Shown: positions 34,799 to 43,492 of the stretch, one piece after another
Layout: each line of letters starts with the position of its first letter
Position numbering within the stretch: the stretch's first letter is position 1
NCBI RefSeq assembly: GCF_000787715.1
Contig: NZ_BBPI01000034.1
Span: 1 to 64,000 of the forward strand
Origin: Sphingomonas parapaucimobilis NBRC 15100
Lineage (GTDB): Bacteria > Pseudomonadota > Alphaproteobacteria > Sphingomonadales > Sphingomonadaceae
Length of the DNA stretch: 64,000 nucleotides
Reading direction: 5' to 3'
Notes under the pieces: model-generated
Told to the model about the DNA's origin: nothing
What the model saw: the letters and a program-made list of their open reading frames with translations, nothing else
Database searches by the model: none
Program-made: the position numbers and the translations under genes

Positions 34799-35554
34799 AT
34801 GATGAAACGCCAACGCCGCCAGCACGAAATCGTGGCGTATCTTGCCGATGGCGGGTTCCACGGTATCGGCGAACTGGCCGAGGCGCTGTCGGTGTCCGAG
34901 GAGACGGTGCGGCGCGAGTTGCGTGTGCTGGAAACCTCGGGCGCGGTCGTGCGCGCGCACGGCGCGGTGCGCATCGCCAAGGTCGAGACCGAGGGATCCT
35001 TCGCGACCCGCCTGCAACGCCATGCCGAGGCCAAGCAGCGGATCGCTGCCGCCGTGGCCGAAGTGGTCGCGGACGGACAGGCCGTCTATATCGATGCCAG
35101 CACCACCGGCCATTATGTCGCGCGCGCGCTTCGCGATCATCAGGGGCTGACCGTCGTGACCAATGCGGTCGGCGTTGCCGCCGAGCTGGGCGGGCGCAAC
35201 GGCAACCGCGTCATGCTGGCGGGCGGCGAGATGGATTATGAGTATCGCGCCTGTTTCGACGCCACCGCGCGCGAGTATTTGAGCATGTTCACGCCCGCGC
35301 TGGCCATCTTGTCGGTGGAATCGGTCAATCTCGACCATGGTTTCGCCGACTATCATGCGGGTGAGGCGGCGTTGTGCCGGATGATGATCGCCCGCTCGCG
35401 CCGGACGCTGATCGCCGCCGACCAGAGCAAGTTCGACCGTCCCGGCACCATCCAGGTGGCGGCGCTGGACGCGGTGGCGATGCTCGTGACCGATGCGCCC
35501 CTGTCGCCCGCTTATGCCGAGGCGCTGGCCGGGGTGGAGGTGGTGGTCGCCTGA
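34799..35554 (+). CDS. DeoR/GlpR-family transcriptional regulator
   Basis: A 251-residue repressor-type protein. Residues 1-60 are a DeoR helix-turn-helix (RRQHEIVAYLADGGFHGIGELAEALSVSEETVRRELRVLE), followed by the sugar-phosphate-sensing domain (AVYIDASTTGHYVARAL, LTVVTNAVGVAAEL, VMLAGGEMDYEYRACFD, TLIAADQSKFDRPG). The D-K motif DQSKF is the conserved ligand-pocket end of the family. Start ATG at 34799. The 43 bases at its 3' end overlap the converging POT-family gene. DeoR regulators often govern a neighbouring sugar operon; none is present, so its target is unknown. Confidence 0.9.
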   Translation: MMKRQRRQHEIVAYLADGGFHGIGELAEALSVSEETVRRELRVLETSGAVVRAHGAVRIAKVETEGSFATRLQRHAEAKQRIAAAVAEVVADGQAVYIDASTTGHYVARALRDHQGLTVVTNAVGVAAELGGRNGNRVMLAGGEMDYEYRACFDATAREYLSMFTPALAILSVESVNLDHGFADYHAGEAALCRMMIARSRRTLIAADQSKFDRPGTIQVAALDAVAMLVTDAPLSPAYAEALAGVEVVVA

Positions 35555-36804
35555 CCACGCGGGATCAGCAGCGCGACACCGGCTCCCGCGATCCCGAAAC
35601 CGGCATGGAGCACCCAGAAATGCGGTTGGTCCATGCGTGGATACAGCGTGCCCAGCTGCCCCACCACCAGATGCGCGACGAAGCCATGGAGGTAGAACAG
35701 CCCGGTCATCAGCCCGCGCCGTGACGGCGGCGCGGCGGCGGCGATGATCGCCAGCGCCGAGGGCCAGGACAAGACGACTCCGATCGACAGCAATGCGATC
35801 GCGCAGACCGGCCCGATCAGCCCGACCCGCGCAGCACCCCCGGACAGCCAGGCGAGCAGGATATAGGCCATCGCCATCGCCATCCCTCCGGCCGCCAGCT
35901 TCATCGCCGGACCCGGCTCACGCCAAAGGCGCGACCCAAGGCGATAGGCGAGCAGCGCCAGCGCGATGGTGAACAGCCCGTCCGCCGCCGCCAGCCAGCT
36001 CGGCGGGATCGTCATGGTGCCGAGCGTCAGGTCGACGCGCTGTTCGGCCCAGAGCAGCACCATGTTGTCGAGTTGCTCATAGGCGCAAAAGCACAATGTC
36101 ACGGCGATGATGGCGAGGATGACGCGCGGCCAGTCGGTGCCGCGATGGTCCGCCGTGCGGGCCTCGATCAGGCGAACCGGCGGCGCGGTGCGCAGGGTCA
36201 GCATCGCCGCGACCATGGTGGCGGCCATGACGACAAAGGCGGCGGCGAAGCCGAAGCGCAGCGCCAGCCAGCCGCCGATCAGCGGCCCCAGCAGCGCGCC
36301 GCCGTTCAGGAACGCCAGATAGGCCGCATAGAGCCGCTCGCCCGCCGCTGTCCCACGCAAGGCCCCCGCTTCGGCGGCGAGATTGCCCTTGAGCAGCCCG
36401 ATCCCGCCGATCAGCAGCGCCAGCCCCGGCAGCGCCCCGCTACGGCTGGCCAGCGCCAGCAGCCCCAGTGTCATCAGCACCGCGCCGACATACATGGCGA
36501 GCCTTCGCCGCCCGCTGCGATCCGCGATCCAGCCGCCCAGCGGCAGGACCAGATAGGTGAGCGCGCCATACAGGCCGTAAAGCTGCGAAGCGAAGGCGAT
36601 GTCGCCATGCGCCCCGGTCACGCCCTCGATCCCGCGGCGCAAGGCGGACAGCCCGATCACCCCCCGGCCATGCACCAGCAGGTCGGCGACCAGGAACAGG
36701 GTCAGCAGCGACTTCGCCCCCTGGATCGCGCACCGCTCCCACCCCTCGACGCTGGCCAGCGTCCAGAAGCCGGGGGCGGGCGGGGCGGTGTCCCTTTCGC
36801 GCAT
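35512..36804 (-). CDS. POT/PTR2-like major facilitator transporter
   Basis: A 430-residue membrane protein with about 12 helices. Seen: N-terminal SVEGWERCAIQGAKSLLTLFL (the proton-dependent oligopeptide transporter ExxER-like region), the loop GGWIADRSGRRRLAMYVGA (MFS motif A), GIGLLKGNLAAEAGAL, and the LCFCAYEQLDNMVLLWAEQR segment typical of POT transporters. Length is at the short end for the family. The ATG at 36804 is chosen because residues upstream in the open frame are Arg/Pro-rich and not membrane-like. It probably imports di- or tripeptides with protons. The 3' end overlaps the DeoR gene by 43 bp; it diverges from glutaminase. Confidence 0.75.
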   Translation of the reverse strand: MRERDTAPPAPGFWTLASVEGWERCAIQGAKSLLTLFLVADLLVHGRGVIGLSALRRGIEGVTGAHGDIAFASQLYGLYGALTYLVLPLGGWIADRSGRRRLAMYVGAVLMTLGLLALASRSGALPGLALLIGGIGLLKGNLAAEAGALRGTAAGERLYAAYLAFLNGGALLGPLIGGWLALRFGFAAAFVVMAATMVAAMLTLRTAPPVRLIEARTADHRGTDWPRVILAIIAVTLCFCAYEQLDNMVLLWAEQRVDLTLGTMTIPPSWLAAADGLFTIALALLAYRLGSRLWREPGPAMKLAAGGMAMAMAYILLAWLSGGAARVGLIGPVCAIALLSIGVVLSWPSALAIIAAAAPPSRRGLMTGLFYLHGFVAHLVVGQLGTLYPRMDQPHFWVLHAGFGIAGAGVALLIPRGQATTTSTPASASA

Positions 36805-36920
36805 GATGTCGATGTCGGTCCGTCTTGGGGGCTTGGGGAGGAAGCGACGGCTCCCTAGCGTGGGTTTGTGACGGGTTCGCGGCGCTCGACAAAGCGGCCC
36901 GCGCACGGCACCACGGGGGC

Positions 36921-37856
36921 ATGGACCTGTCCGAGATCGTCGCCGATATCGCCGCCGAGATGGCGGAGGCCCCCGACCGGGGCACACCGGCCGATTACAT
37001 CCCCGCGCTGGCGGGCATCGACCCCCAGCGTTTCGGCATCGCCATCGTCGAGGCGGACGGTGGGTGCCATCTGGCGGGCGACGCCGAGGAAAGCTTTTCG
37101 ATCCAGAGCATCTCCAAGGTCTTCGCGCTGACCCTCGCGCTGGGCGCGGTCGGCGACCAGTTGTGGCGGCGGGTCGGGCGCGAGCCTTCGGGCACCGCGT
37201 TCAACTCGATCGTGCAGCTGGAGACCGAACACGGCATCCCGCGCAATCCGTTCATCAATGCGGGCGCGATCGTCGTCGCCGATGTGCTGCTGGGCGGGTA
37301 CGAGCCGCGTGAGGCGATTGGTGAGATGCTGCGCTTCGTCCGTGCGCTGGCGGGGGAGGACGATATCGTCATCGACGCCGCCGTGGCGCAGGCCGAGATG
37401 GAAACCGGCCACCGCAACCAGGCGCTGGCCCATTATATGCGCGCCTTCGGCAATCTCCATCATCCGGTGGACCGGGTGCTCGGCGTCTATTTCCATTTCT
37501 GCGCGCTGGCCATGAGCTGTCGGCAGCTGGCGCTGGCCGGGCGCTACCTGATGGCGCGGGGCATCAACCCGGGGACGGGGCGCTCGGTCGTGTCACCGCA
37601 GCGGGCGCGGCGGATCAACGCGCTGATGATGAGCTGCGGCCATTATGACGGGTCGGGCGAATTTGCGTTCCGGGTCGGCCTGCCGGGCAAGTCGGGGGTG
37701 GGCGGCGGTATATTGGCGATCGTGCCCGGCCGCGCCTCGATCGCCGTGTGGTCGCCCGGCCTCAACGCGCGCGGGAATTCGCAGCTTGGTACGCTGGCGC
37801 TCGAACGGCTGGTGCAGCGGACCGGCTGGTCCGTGTTCGACCCGCAAGCCGGTTGA
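36921..37856 (+). CDS. glsA: Glutaminase
   Basis: A 311-residue glutaminase (beta-lactamase fold) that hydrolyses L-glutamine to glutamate and ammonia in the cytoplasm. Seen: [40 protein letters not shown] with the Ser-x-x-Lys catalytic pair (SISK, about residues 66-69), [14 protein letters not shown] (the NAGA motif), [22 protein letters not shown] and [26 protein letters not shown]. Length and motif order match family GlsA/YbgJ. ATG at 36921 behind a CACGGGGGC site. The last 95 bp overlap antisense the converging DUF3325 gene. Confidence 0.95.
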   Translation: MDLSEIVADIAAEMAEAPDRGTPADYIPALAGIDPQRFGIAIVEADGGCHLAGDAEESFSIQSISKVFALTLALGAVGDQLWRRVGREPSGTAFNSIVQLETEHGIPRNPFINAGAIVVADVLLGGYEPREAIGEMLRFVRALAGEDDIVIDAAVAQAEMETGHRNQALAHYMRAFGNLHHPVDRVLGVYFHFCALAMSCRQLALAGRYLMARGINPGTGRSVVSPQRARRINALMMSCGHYDGSGEFAFRVGLPGKSGVGGGILAIVPGRASIAVWSPGLNARGNSQLGTLALERLVQRTGWSVFDPQAG

Positions 37857-38136
37857 CGGCGCGCAAGGGCGCAAAGGCCGCCTGCGCGCGCACCGACAGG
37901 ATCAGGTTGAGCGCGACCCCGGCGATCGAGGCGGCGCCGAACATTCGCACGATCCGCTCGCCCGTGACGCCCGTGCCGCAACCCGACAGCGCCAGCAGCA
38001 GCACCGCGCCGCCGAGCAGCTTCAGGCCCATTCGCAGCCGCGCGTCATGCAGCGTCCCCGCCTCTTTGGCATGGCGATAGGACCCGGCGGCGAGCAGCCA
38101 GAAGCCGACAAAGCAAAGGGCGATCGTATCAAGCAT
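37762..38136 (-). CDS. DUF3325-like small membrane protein of the iron locus
   Basis: A 124-residue protein. Three hydrophobic helices are visible: [36 protein letters not shown] and the segment [23 protein letters not shown], after which a basic, Ala-rich tail follows. In siderophore-receptor loci a DUF3325 protein commonly follows a PepSY and a DUF3649 protein, and this one has that position, size and helix pattern; family assignment is mainly by context. Start ATG at 38136, 8 bp overlapping the stop of the PepSY gene. Its tail overlaps the 3' end of glsA by 95 bp. Biochemical role unknown; probably helps iron release from the imported siderophore. Confidence 0.65.
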   Translation of the reverse strand: MLDTIALCFVGFWLLAAGSYRHAKEAGTLHDARLRMGLKLLGGAVLLLALSGCGTGVTGERIVRMFGAASIAGVALNLILSVRAQAAFAPLRAVNRLAGRTRTSRSAAPAVRAPAYQAANSRAR

Positions 38137-39688
38137 GGAAAGGCTCCAGGGAACGGCGGGTCCGTGTGGGAGTACGGGCGGCGGGGCGGGCGCTGATCCG
38201 CGCGGCGACGGCAAAGCCGATGCCGATGGCGAGACAGGACAGGTCGAAGGCGACGAACAACTGGTCGCCGTCGAGCAGCGAAGGGATCAGCCAGCGTGAG
38301 GTGGTCAGCGCGTTGACCAGCGGAATCGCGCCCCAGAAGACGGCGGCGACACCGAACAACACCGTCCAGGCGCGCCGCGTGGGCAGGCCGAGCTGCGCGA
38401 TCGCAAGCAGACCCCAGGTCCAGAACATCGCCGATACTTCCATATCGGCGCGCCCCTCCAGCGTGGCCGGGATCAGCCGGTTGGCAAGCAGATAGGCCGC
38501 CATGCCCGCCGGGAAAGCGGCGATCACCGCGATGTTCAGTCGCTCGGCCAGCTTCAGGCCGAAAAAGGGGGCCGCACCCGGCTTGCGCCGCTTGGCGGTC
38601 CATAGCAGCAGGCCGGTGCCGACCATCGCCGCGCCGGTCAGCCCCATGACGAAATAGGCCCAGCGCAGGGCGGGTCCGGCGAAACCGGCCAAATGCAGGC
38701 CCAGCATGACGCCCGCCGTGTCGATCGCGACGGCGGCATCGCCGCTGCGGCTGAGCAGGCGGCCGGTCGCACCGTCATAGGTGGCGGTGGGCGTGCGCGA
38801 ATTGATCGCACCCCGCTTTCCTTGCGCGATGGTGACGCGGGCCGCCGCATCGCCGGGATTCTGGACGATGACGCGGGTGGCGGGACCGCCCAGCCGCCGT
38901 TCCGCATCGCGCACCAAAGGCGCGATCGCGACCAGCGGACGCCGCACGCCGCTGGCGGGCACGTCGGCGGGGGTGCCATAGGCGGTCTGCATGAACTGGG
39001 CGGGCGAGGCATAGTTCGTCAACACCGGCCAGGGCATGTACATCGTCACCAGCGTGATCAGTCCGGTATAGGTGATCATCGCATGATAGGGCAGGCCGAG
39101 CACCGCCGAGACGTTATGCGCGTCGAGCCAGCTGCGCTGCCCCTTGTTCCAGCGCAGGGTGAAGAAGTCGGCGAAGATACGCTTGTGGGTGATCACGCCC
39201 GAGATGATCGCGCCCAGCATCGCCATCGCGCACAGCCCCGCCAGCCAGCGACCCCAGGGGTGCGGCAGCTGAAGCTGGAAATGGAAGCGATAGAAATGCT
39301 CGCCGCCCCTGGTGTCGCGCGCGTTCAGGGGGGCTCCGCTGACCGGATCGAGGTCCAGTTCGTTGCCGCGTATCCTGGGATCGGGCTTGGCGGGGATGCG
39401 GAAGATGCGGGTCGCGACCGTGCGCGCGTCGGGCAGGTAGATATACCATTGCAGGTCGTCCGGGCCGACCCGCGACAGATAGCGCGTGGCCGAATCCGCC
39501 GCCTGGGCCGGTGACGCGGCCTCGGCGTGGATTTCGGGCTGCATCCAGCGGGTGATCTCGGGCCGGAAATAGGCCGAGGTGCCGGTCAGGAACATGGTGA
39601 ACAGGATCCACCCGGCGATCAGCCCCAGCCAGCCATGCGCCCAGGCCATGCTCTGCCGCCAACCCGGTTGTACGGTCTTGTCGCTCAT
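38129..39688 (-). CDS. PepSY-associated transmembrane protein (ferric-siderophore reductase-like)
   Basis: A 519-residue inner-membrane protein. Seen: HGWLGLIAGWILFTMFLTGTSAYFRPEI at the start (family signature of PepSY_TM proteins), a periplasmic PepSY-like stretch, HWGRW-like GEHFYRFHFQLQLPHPWGRWLAG with clustered His, KRIFADFFTLRWNKGQRSWLDAHNVSAVLGLPYHAMITYTG (about 205-245), and three to four further helices near the C-terminus. His residues in the membrane parts may ligate haem. The ATG at 39688 follows the DUF3649 gene by a 4-bp overlap. It probably reduces and so releases iron from a siderophore at the inner membrane, together with its neighbours. Confidence 0.85.
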   Translation of the reverse strand: MSDKTVQPGWRQSMAWAHGWLGLIAGWILFTMFLTGTSAYFRPEITRWMQPEIHAEAASPAQAADSATRYLSRVGPDDLQWYIYLPDARTVATRIFRIPAKPDPRIRGNELDLDPVSGAPLNARDTRGGEHFYRFHFQLQLPHPWGRWLAGLCAMAMLGAIISGVITHKRIFADFFTLRWNKGQRSWLDAHNVSAVLGLPYHAMITYTGLITLVTMYMPWPVLTNYASPAQFMQTAYGTPADVPASGVRRPLVAIAPLVRDAERRLGGPATRVIVQNPGDAAARVTIAQGKRGAINSRTPTATYDGATGRLLSRSGDAAVAIDTAGVMLGLHLAGFAGPALRWAYFVMGLTGAAMVGTGLLLWTAKRRKPGAAPFFGLKLAERLNIAVIAAFPAGMAAYLLANRLIPATLEGRADMEVSAMFWTWGLLAIAQLGLPTRRAWTVLFGVAAVFWGAIPLVNALTTSRWLIPSLLDGDQLFVAFDLSCLAIGIGFAVAARISARPAARTPTRTRRSLEPFHA

Positions 39689-40011
39689 GCGCGCACGCCC
39701 AGCAATTTGAGCGCCACCGCCATCGCCAGCGCTCCGCCCCAGATCACCGCGCTGACCCGGCCCAGCCGAGCCTCGTGCAGCGACCAGAGCCCGACCCCGG
39801 CATAGAGCAGGAAGGACAGGATCATCGGCCAGCCGGTCGCCTCGACCCGCGCCGTCGCATCGGGAGCGGGGAGCAGGCGCGCGGTCAGCATCGCCGCCGC
39901 GACCGCAAAACCATAGCCGCCGACAATCGCGGTGATCCAGCGCCACGCCATGGCGAATCCGGTTCGCCAGCGGCGTCCGGCTTCTTCATCAATGGCTTGG
40001 CCCGATGGCAC
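39685..40011 (-). CDS. DUF3649 small membrane protein of the iron locus
   Basis: A 108-residue protein with three hydrophobic stretches: AMAWRWITAIVGGYGFAVAAAML, MILSFLLYAGVGLWSLH and VSAVIWGGALAMAVALKLLG. The WRWITAIVGGYGFA block matches the DUF3649 family, which accompanies siderophore receptors. The start is a GTG at 40011, and the Fur-like palindrome lies 45-61 bases upstream of it, so it is likely iron-repressed. The stop overlaps the start of the PepSY gene by 4 bp (ATGA). Function unknown. Confidence 0.8.
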   Translation of the reverse strand: MPSGQAIDEEAGRRWRTGFAMAWRWITAIVGGYGFAVAAAMLTARLLPAPDATARVEATGWPMILSFLLYAGVGLWSLHEARLGRVSAVIWGGALAMAVALKLLGVRA

Positions 40012-40055
40012 CCACGTTGCCCCTTGTCATGTTGATGTCATCCCTTTAGCGGAGT

Positions 40056-40072
40056 TTGAGAGTCACTATCAA
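40056..40072. promoter_or_regulatory. Fur-box-like operator between the siderophore receptor and DUF3649 genes
   Basis: TTGAGAGTCACTATCAA is a 17-bp imperfect palindrome that fits the 7-1-7 Fur form TGAxAxTnAxTxTCA in all symmetrical positions but two. It is 17 bp before the receptor ATG and about 45 bp from the divergent GTG, so one protein dimer could block both promoters. Confidence 0.55.
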
Positions 40073-40089
40073 TAGCAGGGAGTAAATTT

Positions 40090-42357
40090 ATGCGCGCACT
40101 TCGCGGAGCGCTGCTGGCAGCGTGCGCCACCGGGGGAATGCTGGGCAGCGCGCTTCCCGCCCATGCGCGGACCCTGTCCGACGAGGATCAGCAGCGGCTG
40201 CGCAACGAGGATATCGTGGTCGAGGGACAGCGCGAGAAGACGAGCGCGTCGTCGGGCACCAAGACCGATGTGCCGCTGATCGCGACGGCGCAGAGCATCA
40301 CCGTGATCGACCAGGATGAGCTGACCCGGCGCAATGCGCTGTCGATCAACCAGGCGCTCGGCTATGTCGCGGGCGTCGCACCCAATCAGCGCGGCAATGT
40401 CGCCACCCGCTACGACCAGCTGTTCCTGCGCGGCTTCGCGCCGGGGGTGTTCATGGACGGGATGCGGCTGCTGGGCGGGGTCTATGCCAGCCCGCAGGTC
40501 GATTTCCATCTGGTCGAATCGGTCGATGTGGTGAAGGGGCCTGCGGGCGTCACCTATGGCTCGGGCACGCCGGGCGGCCTCATCAACCTGACCAGCAAGC
40601 TGCCTTATGCGGGACCGGGCGGGCGGATCGAGCTGGCGGCGGGCAATTACGCGCTGCTGCGCTCCAGCATCGACGTAAACCAGCCGCTCGACGCGAACGA
40701 CCGCTGGCTGTTCCGGATGATCGCGGGCGCCGAGGAGTCGGACGGCTTCATCCAGCGGACCGCCAATCGCCGCTATTATGCGCGCCCCATGCTGACCTTC
40801 GCGCCCGACAAGGCGACCAGCGTGACGTTGATCCTCAACTACCAACGCGATCCCGAATCGGGGTCGTATAGCGGCGTGCCGGTCTATGGCTCGGCGCTGC
40901 CCAATCCGTTCGGCGTGCTGCCGGTCGATTTCAACACGTCGGAGCCGTCCTATGAGGCGTTCGACCGGACGCAGAAATCGGCGACGATCCTGTTCCGCCA
41001 CGATCTGAACGACCGGCTGAGCTGGACCACCAACGCCCGCTATCTCGCGATCGGGCTGCATTACCGGCAGATCTACGGGTCGGGCTATGTCACGCGCGGG
41101 ACGGGCGCGAACGCCAACAGCGATTTCTCGACGCTCCAGCGGGGCGGCGGCGGGTCGGACGAAGCGTTCCAGACCTTCACCATCGACAATCACCTGGTCG
41201 GCAAGCTCGACACCGGCCCGGTCCGCCACACCATCCTGGGCGGCGTCGACTGGCAGCATAATCGCGGTGAGAATTACCAGGCCTTCTACACCGGACAGAA
41301 TGCGAACCCGGTGTTCAACATCCCGAACCTCAGCCTGTTCGCGCCGGTTTACGGCGTGCCGCTGCCGACCTTCCCGATCACCCAGACGCACAATTACACC
41401 AAGCGCGATCAGGTCGGCGTGTATCTGCAGGACCAGATCGCGATCGGCGGGCTGCAACTGATCGCCAGCGGGCGCTGGGACACGTACAACCAGACGACAC
41501 AGAATCTGAACACCAACGCCGTCAGCCGCCTGAACCAGACGGCGTTCACCACGCGGCTGGGCGCGCTGTACGAGACCAAGATCGGCCTTTCGCCCTTCGT
41601 CAGCTATTCCGAGAGCTTCGAGCCGCAGGCGGGCAGCACCTGGGACGGCAGCAACTTCATCCCCGTCACGGGCCGCCAATATGAGGCGGGGCTGAAGTAT
41701 CAGCCGCGCGGCACGACCGCCTTGTTCACCCTGTCCGCCTTCGACCTGCGCCGCCGCAACGTGCCGGTCGCCGATCCGCGCGCGGGCACAGGCAATATCC
41801 CCAGCAATTCGCAGGTCCAGATCGGCGAAGTCTCGGTGCGCGGGATCGAACTGGACGGTCGCGGTACGGTCGCGCCCGGCTTCGACGTGGTGGTCGCCGC
41901 CACCTATAACGATCCCTATGTCCGGCAGGGCACACCCGTGGTCGGCACCCGCGACCAGATGAGCGGCGTCACCGGCACGCGGCCCCTGGGCGTGCCGCAA
42001 TGGAGCGCGTCGAGCTTCCTGTCCTATGATCTGGGCAAGGCGGGCGTGGGCAATGCCCTTGGCGGCCTGAGCCTGGGCGCAGGGATACGCTATGTCGGCG
42101 AATCGGACGGGACCGCGACCACCGTGGCGTCGGGCCGCACCGTCGTCCGCCGCTTCCAGTCGCCCGATTACTGGCTGGCCGACCTGATGCTGGGTTACGA
42201 TCTCGGCCGGGTCAGCCCGGCGATGGAGGGGCTGACCCTGACTGCCAATGTCGCCAATCTGTTCGACAAGCGCCACATCACCAGCTGTTTCTTCAACAAT
42301 GGCTGCTATTACGGGGCATCGCGGACCTTTGTAGGCAGCCTGCGCTATTCTTGGTAA
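40090..42357 (+). CDS. TonB-dependent siderophore receptor
   Basis: A 755-residue outer-membrane receptor of the siderophore type (TIGR01783-like). Seen: signal peptide (to about residue 27, ALPAHA), TonB-box-like NEDIVVEGQRE, plug with VPLIATAQSITVIDQDELTRR, INQALGYVAGVAPNQRGN, LFLRGFAPGVFMDGMRLLGG and VVKGPAGVTYGSGTPGGLINL (the signature block near residue 150), RRYYARPMLTFAPDKATSVTL, and a barrel ending in SLRYSW. The terminal W and short length are typical of this class. ATG at 40090 behind GCAGGGAG. Divergent DUF3649-PepSY-DUF3325 genes and a Fur-like site in between support ferric-siderophore uptake. Confidence 0.9.
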   Translation: MRALRGALLAACATGGMLGSALPAHARTLSDEDQQRLRNEDIVVEGQREKTSASSGTKTDVPLIATAQSITVIDQDELTRRNALSINQALGYVAGVAPNQRGNVATRYDQLFLRGFAPGVFMDGMRLLGGVYASPQVDFHLVESVDVVKGPAGVTYGSGTPGGLINLTSKLPYAGPGGRIELAAGNYALLRSSIDVNQPLDANDRWLFRMIAGAEESDGFIQRTANRRYYARPMLTFAPDKATSVTLILNYQRDPESGSYSGVPVYGSALPNPFGVLPVDFNTSEPSYEAFDRTQKSATILFRHDLNDRLSWTTNARYLAIGLHYRQIYGSGYVTRGTGANANSDFSTLQRGGGGSDEAFQTFTIDNHLVGKLDTGPVRHTILGGVDWQHNRGENYQAFYTGQNANPVFNIPNLSLFAPVYGVPLPTFPITQTHNYTKRDQVGVYLQDQIAIGGLQLIASGRWDTYNQTTQNLNTNAVSRLNQTAFTTRLGALYETKIGLSPFVSYSESFEPQAGSTWDGSNFIPVTGRQYEAGLKYQPRGTTALFTLSAFDLRRRNVPVADPRAGTGNIPSNSQVQIGEVSVRGIELDGRGTVAPGFDVVVAATYNDPYVRQGTPVVGTRDQMSGVTGTRPLGVPQWSASSFLSYDLGKAGVGNALGGLSLGAGIRYVGESDGTATTVASGRTVVRRFQSPDYWLADLMLGYDLGRVSPAMEGLTLTANVANLFDKRHITSCFFNNGCYYGASRTFVGSLRYSW

Positions 42358-42443
42358 GGGCGCATCCGATTCATTCGCATTTGACGTGTCCGTCCCGCCC
42401 GCCGACCGATCGGCGGGGCCGGGGCGCAAAGGAGTTTTGAGGT

Positions 42444-43256
42444 TTGTCGACCGATACCGCCCTGCCCGAACTGACCCCGACCACGGCGCTGAGCGTCGAG
42501 ACGGTCCAGAGCGTCCATCACTGGAACGAGCATCTGTTTTCGTTCTCGGTCTCGCGCCCCGACAGCTTCCGTTTCCGTTCGGGCGAGTTCGTGATGATCG
42601 GCCTCCAGGGCGACAACGGCAAGCCGCTGCTTCGCGCCTATTCGGTCGCCAGCCCGTCCTATGACGAAAAGCTCGACTTCCTGTCGATCAAGGTCGAGGA
42701 CGGCCCGCTGACCAGCAAGCTGCAAAAGGTGCAGCCCGGCGACAACATCTATCTGGGGCGCAAGCCGACCGGCACGCTGGTCGCCGACGCGCTGCTGCCC
42801 GGCAAGCGGCTGTTCATGCTGTCGACCGGCACCGGCCTTGCGCCCTTCCTGTCGGTGGCGCGTGACCCGGACATCTATGACATGTTCGACGAGGTCGTGA
42901 TCGTCCACTCGGTCCGCCGGGTCAGTGACCTGGCGTTCCATGACGAGCTGGCGGGCAAGCTGGCCGACGATCCGCTGGTCGGCGATGTGGCGCAGGAGAA
43001 GTTCCACTATGTGCCCACCGTCACGCGCGAGCCGTTCCACACCACGGGCCGCATCGACGCGCTGATCGAGGACGGCCGGTTGTTCGCCGGCCTGCCCAGC
43101 GCGCATGGCTTCAACCCGGAAACCGACCGGATCATGATGTGCGGCAGCATGGAGATGATCAAGTCGCTGGGCGCCAAGTTCGAGGAAATGGGCTTTCCCG
43201 AAGGCTCTAACGCGCAACCGGGTGCGTATGTGATCGAAAAGGCGTTCGCGGGCTGA
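42444..43256 (+). CDS. fpr: Ferredoxin--NADP+ reductase, FAD-dependent
   Basis: A 270-residue flavoprotein of the bacterial subclass I. Seen: FAD-binding RAYSVASPSYDEKLDFLSIKVEDGPLTSKL (RxYS and GxLT motifs, about 66-95), NIYLGRKPTGTLVADALLPGKRLFMLSTGTGLAPFLS (NADP-binding GTGLAPF), RIMMCGSMEMIK, and the C-terminal YVIEKAFAG. It moves electrons between NADPH and ferredoxin or flavodoxin, so supplies reduced ferredoxin or protects from oxidative stress. The start is the TTG at 42444, 9 bases behind AAAGGAG. It lies 86 bp after the siderophore receptor on the same strand, so iron-regulated cotranscription is possible but unproved. Confidence 0.9.
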   Translation: MSTDTALPELTPTTALSVETVQSVHHWNEHLFSFSVSRPDSFRFRSGEFVMIGLQGDNGKPLLRAYSVASPSYDEKLDFLSIKVEDGPLTSKLQKVQPGDNIYLGRKPTGTLVADALLPGKRLFMLSTGTGLAPFLSVARDPDIYDMFDEVVIVHSVRRVSDLAFHDELAGKLADDPLVGDVAQEKFHYVPTVTREPFHTTGRIDALIEDGRLFAGLPSAHGFNPETDRIMMCGSMEMIKSLGAKFEEMGFPEGSNAQPGAYVIEKAFAG

Positions 43257-43260
43257 TCCT

Positions 43261-43381
43261 TTCCTCCCCTGGAAGGAGAGGTGGCAGGGCGAAGCCCTGA
43301 CGGAGGGGTGTTCAGTTATCCAGAGGGCGGCACCCCTCCACCATGCTGCGCATGGTCCCCCTCCCCTTGCAGGGGAGGAAT
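43261..43381. repeat. Palindromic intergenic repeat, ATTCCTCCCC subtype
   Basis: A 121-bp inverted repeat: left end TTCCTCCCCTGGAAGGAGAGG, right end CCTCCCCTTGCAGGGGAGGAA, with AGGGCGAAGCCCT, GAGGGGTG/CACCCCTC and CCATGCTGCGCATGG palindromes. It begins 4 bp after the fpr stop. Confidence 0.85.
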
Positions 43382-43407
43382 ACCGATAACCTCCCTGCAT
43401 CGCCCCC

Positions 43408-43453
43408 GCGACATTTGTCGCCACGGGCGGCACATTTGTGCGACATTTGCGTC
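43408..43453. promoter_or_regulatory. Three phased ACATTTG repeats, operator-like
   Basis: GCGACATTTGTCGC (43408-43421), GCACATTTGTGC (43430-43441) and GCGACATTTGCGTC (43440-43453). The ACATTTG cores start at 43411, 43432 and 43443, so they lie 21 and 11 bp apart, on one face of the helix; the first two are palindromes. They end 40 bp before the start codon of the receptor. I cannot name the protein that would bind. Confidence 0.45.
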
Positions 43454-43492
43454 CTAACGCCCAAAGCCTCGGACAAGGGAAAAGGGACGGAC

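Noticed and set aside
40069-42429. A 786-codon leftward frame antisense to the siderophore receptor
   Set aside because: It is the shadow of the real receptor; composition is Arg/Asp/His-rich with no start site or family.
24-43381. The repeated CCTCCCC palindromes considered as CRISPR repeats or insertion-sequence ends
   Set aside because: Copies are scattered singly, each is itself a palindrome, there are no regular spacers, and no cas or transposase gene is in the window.
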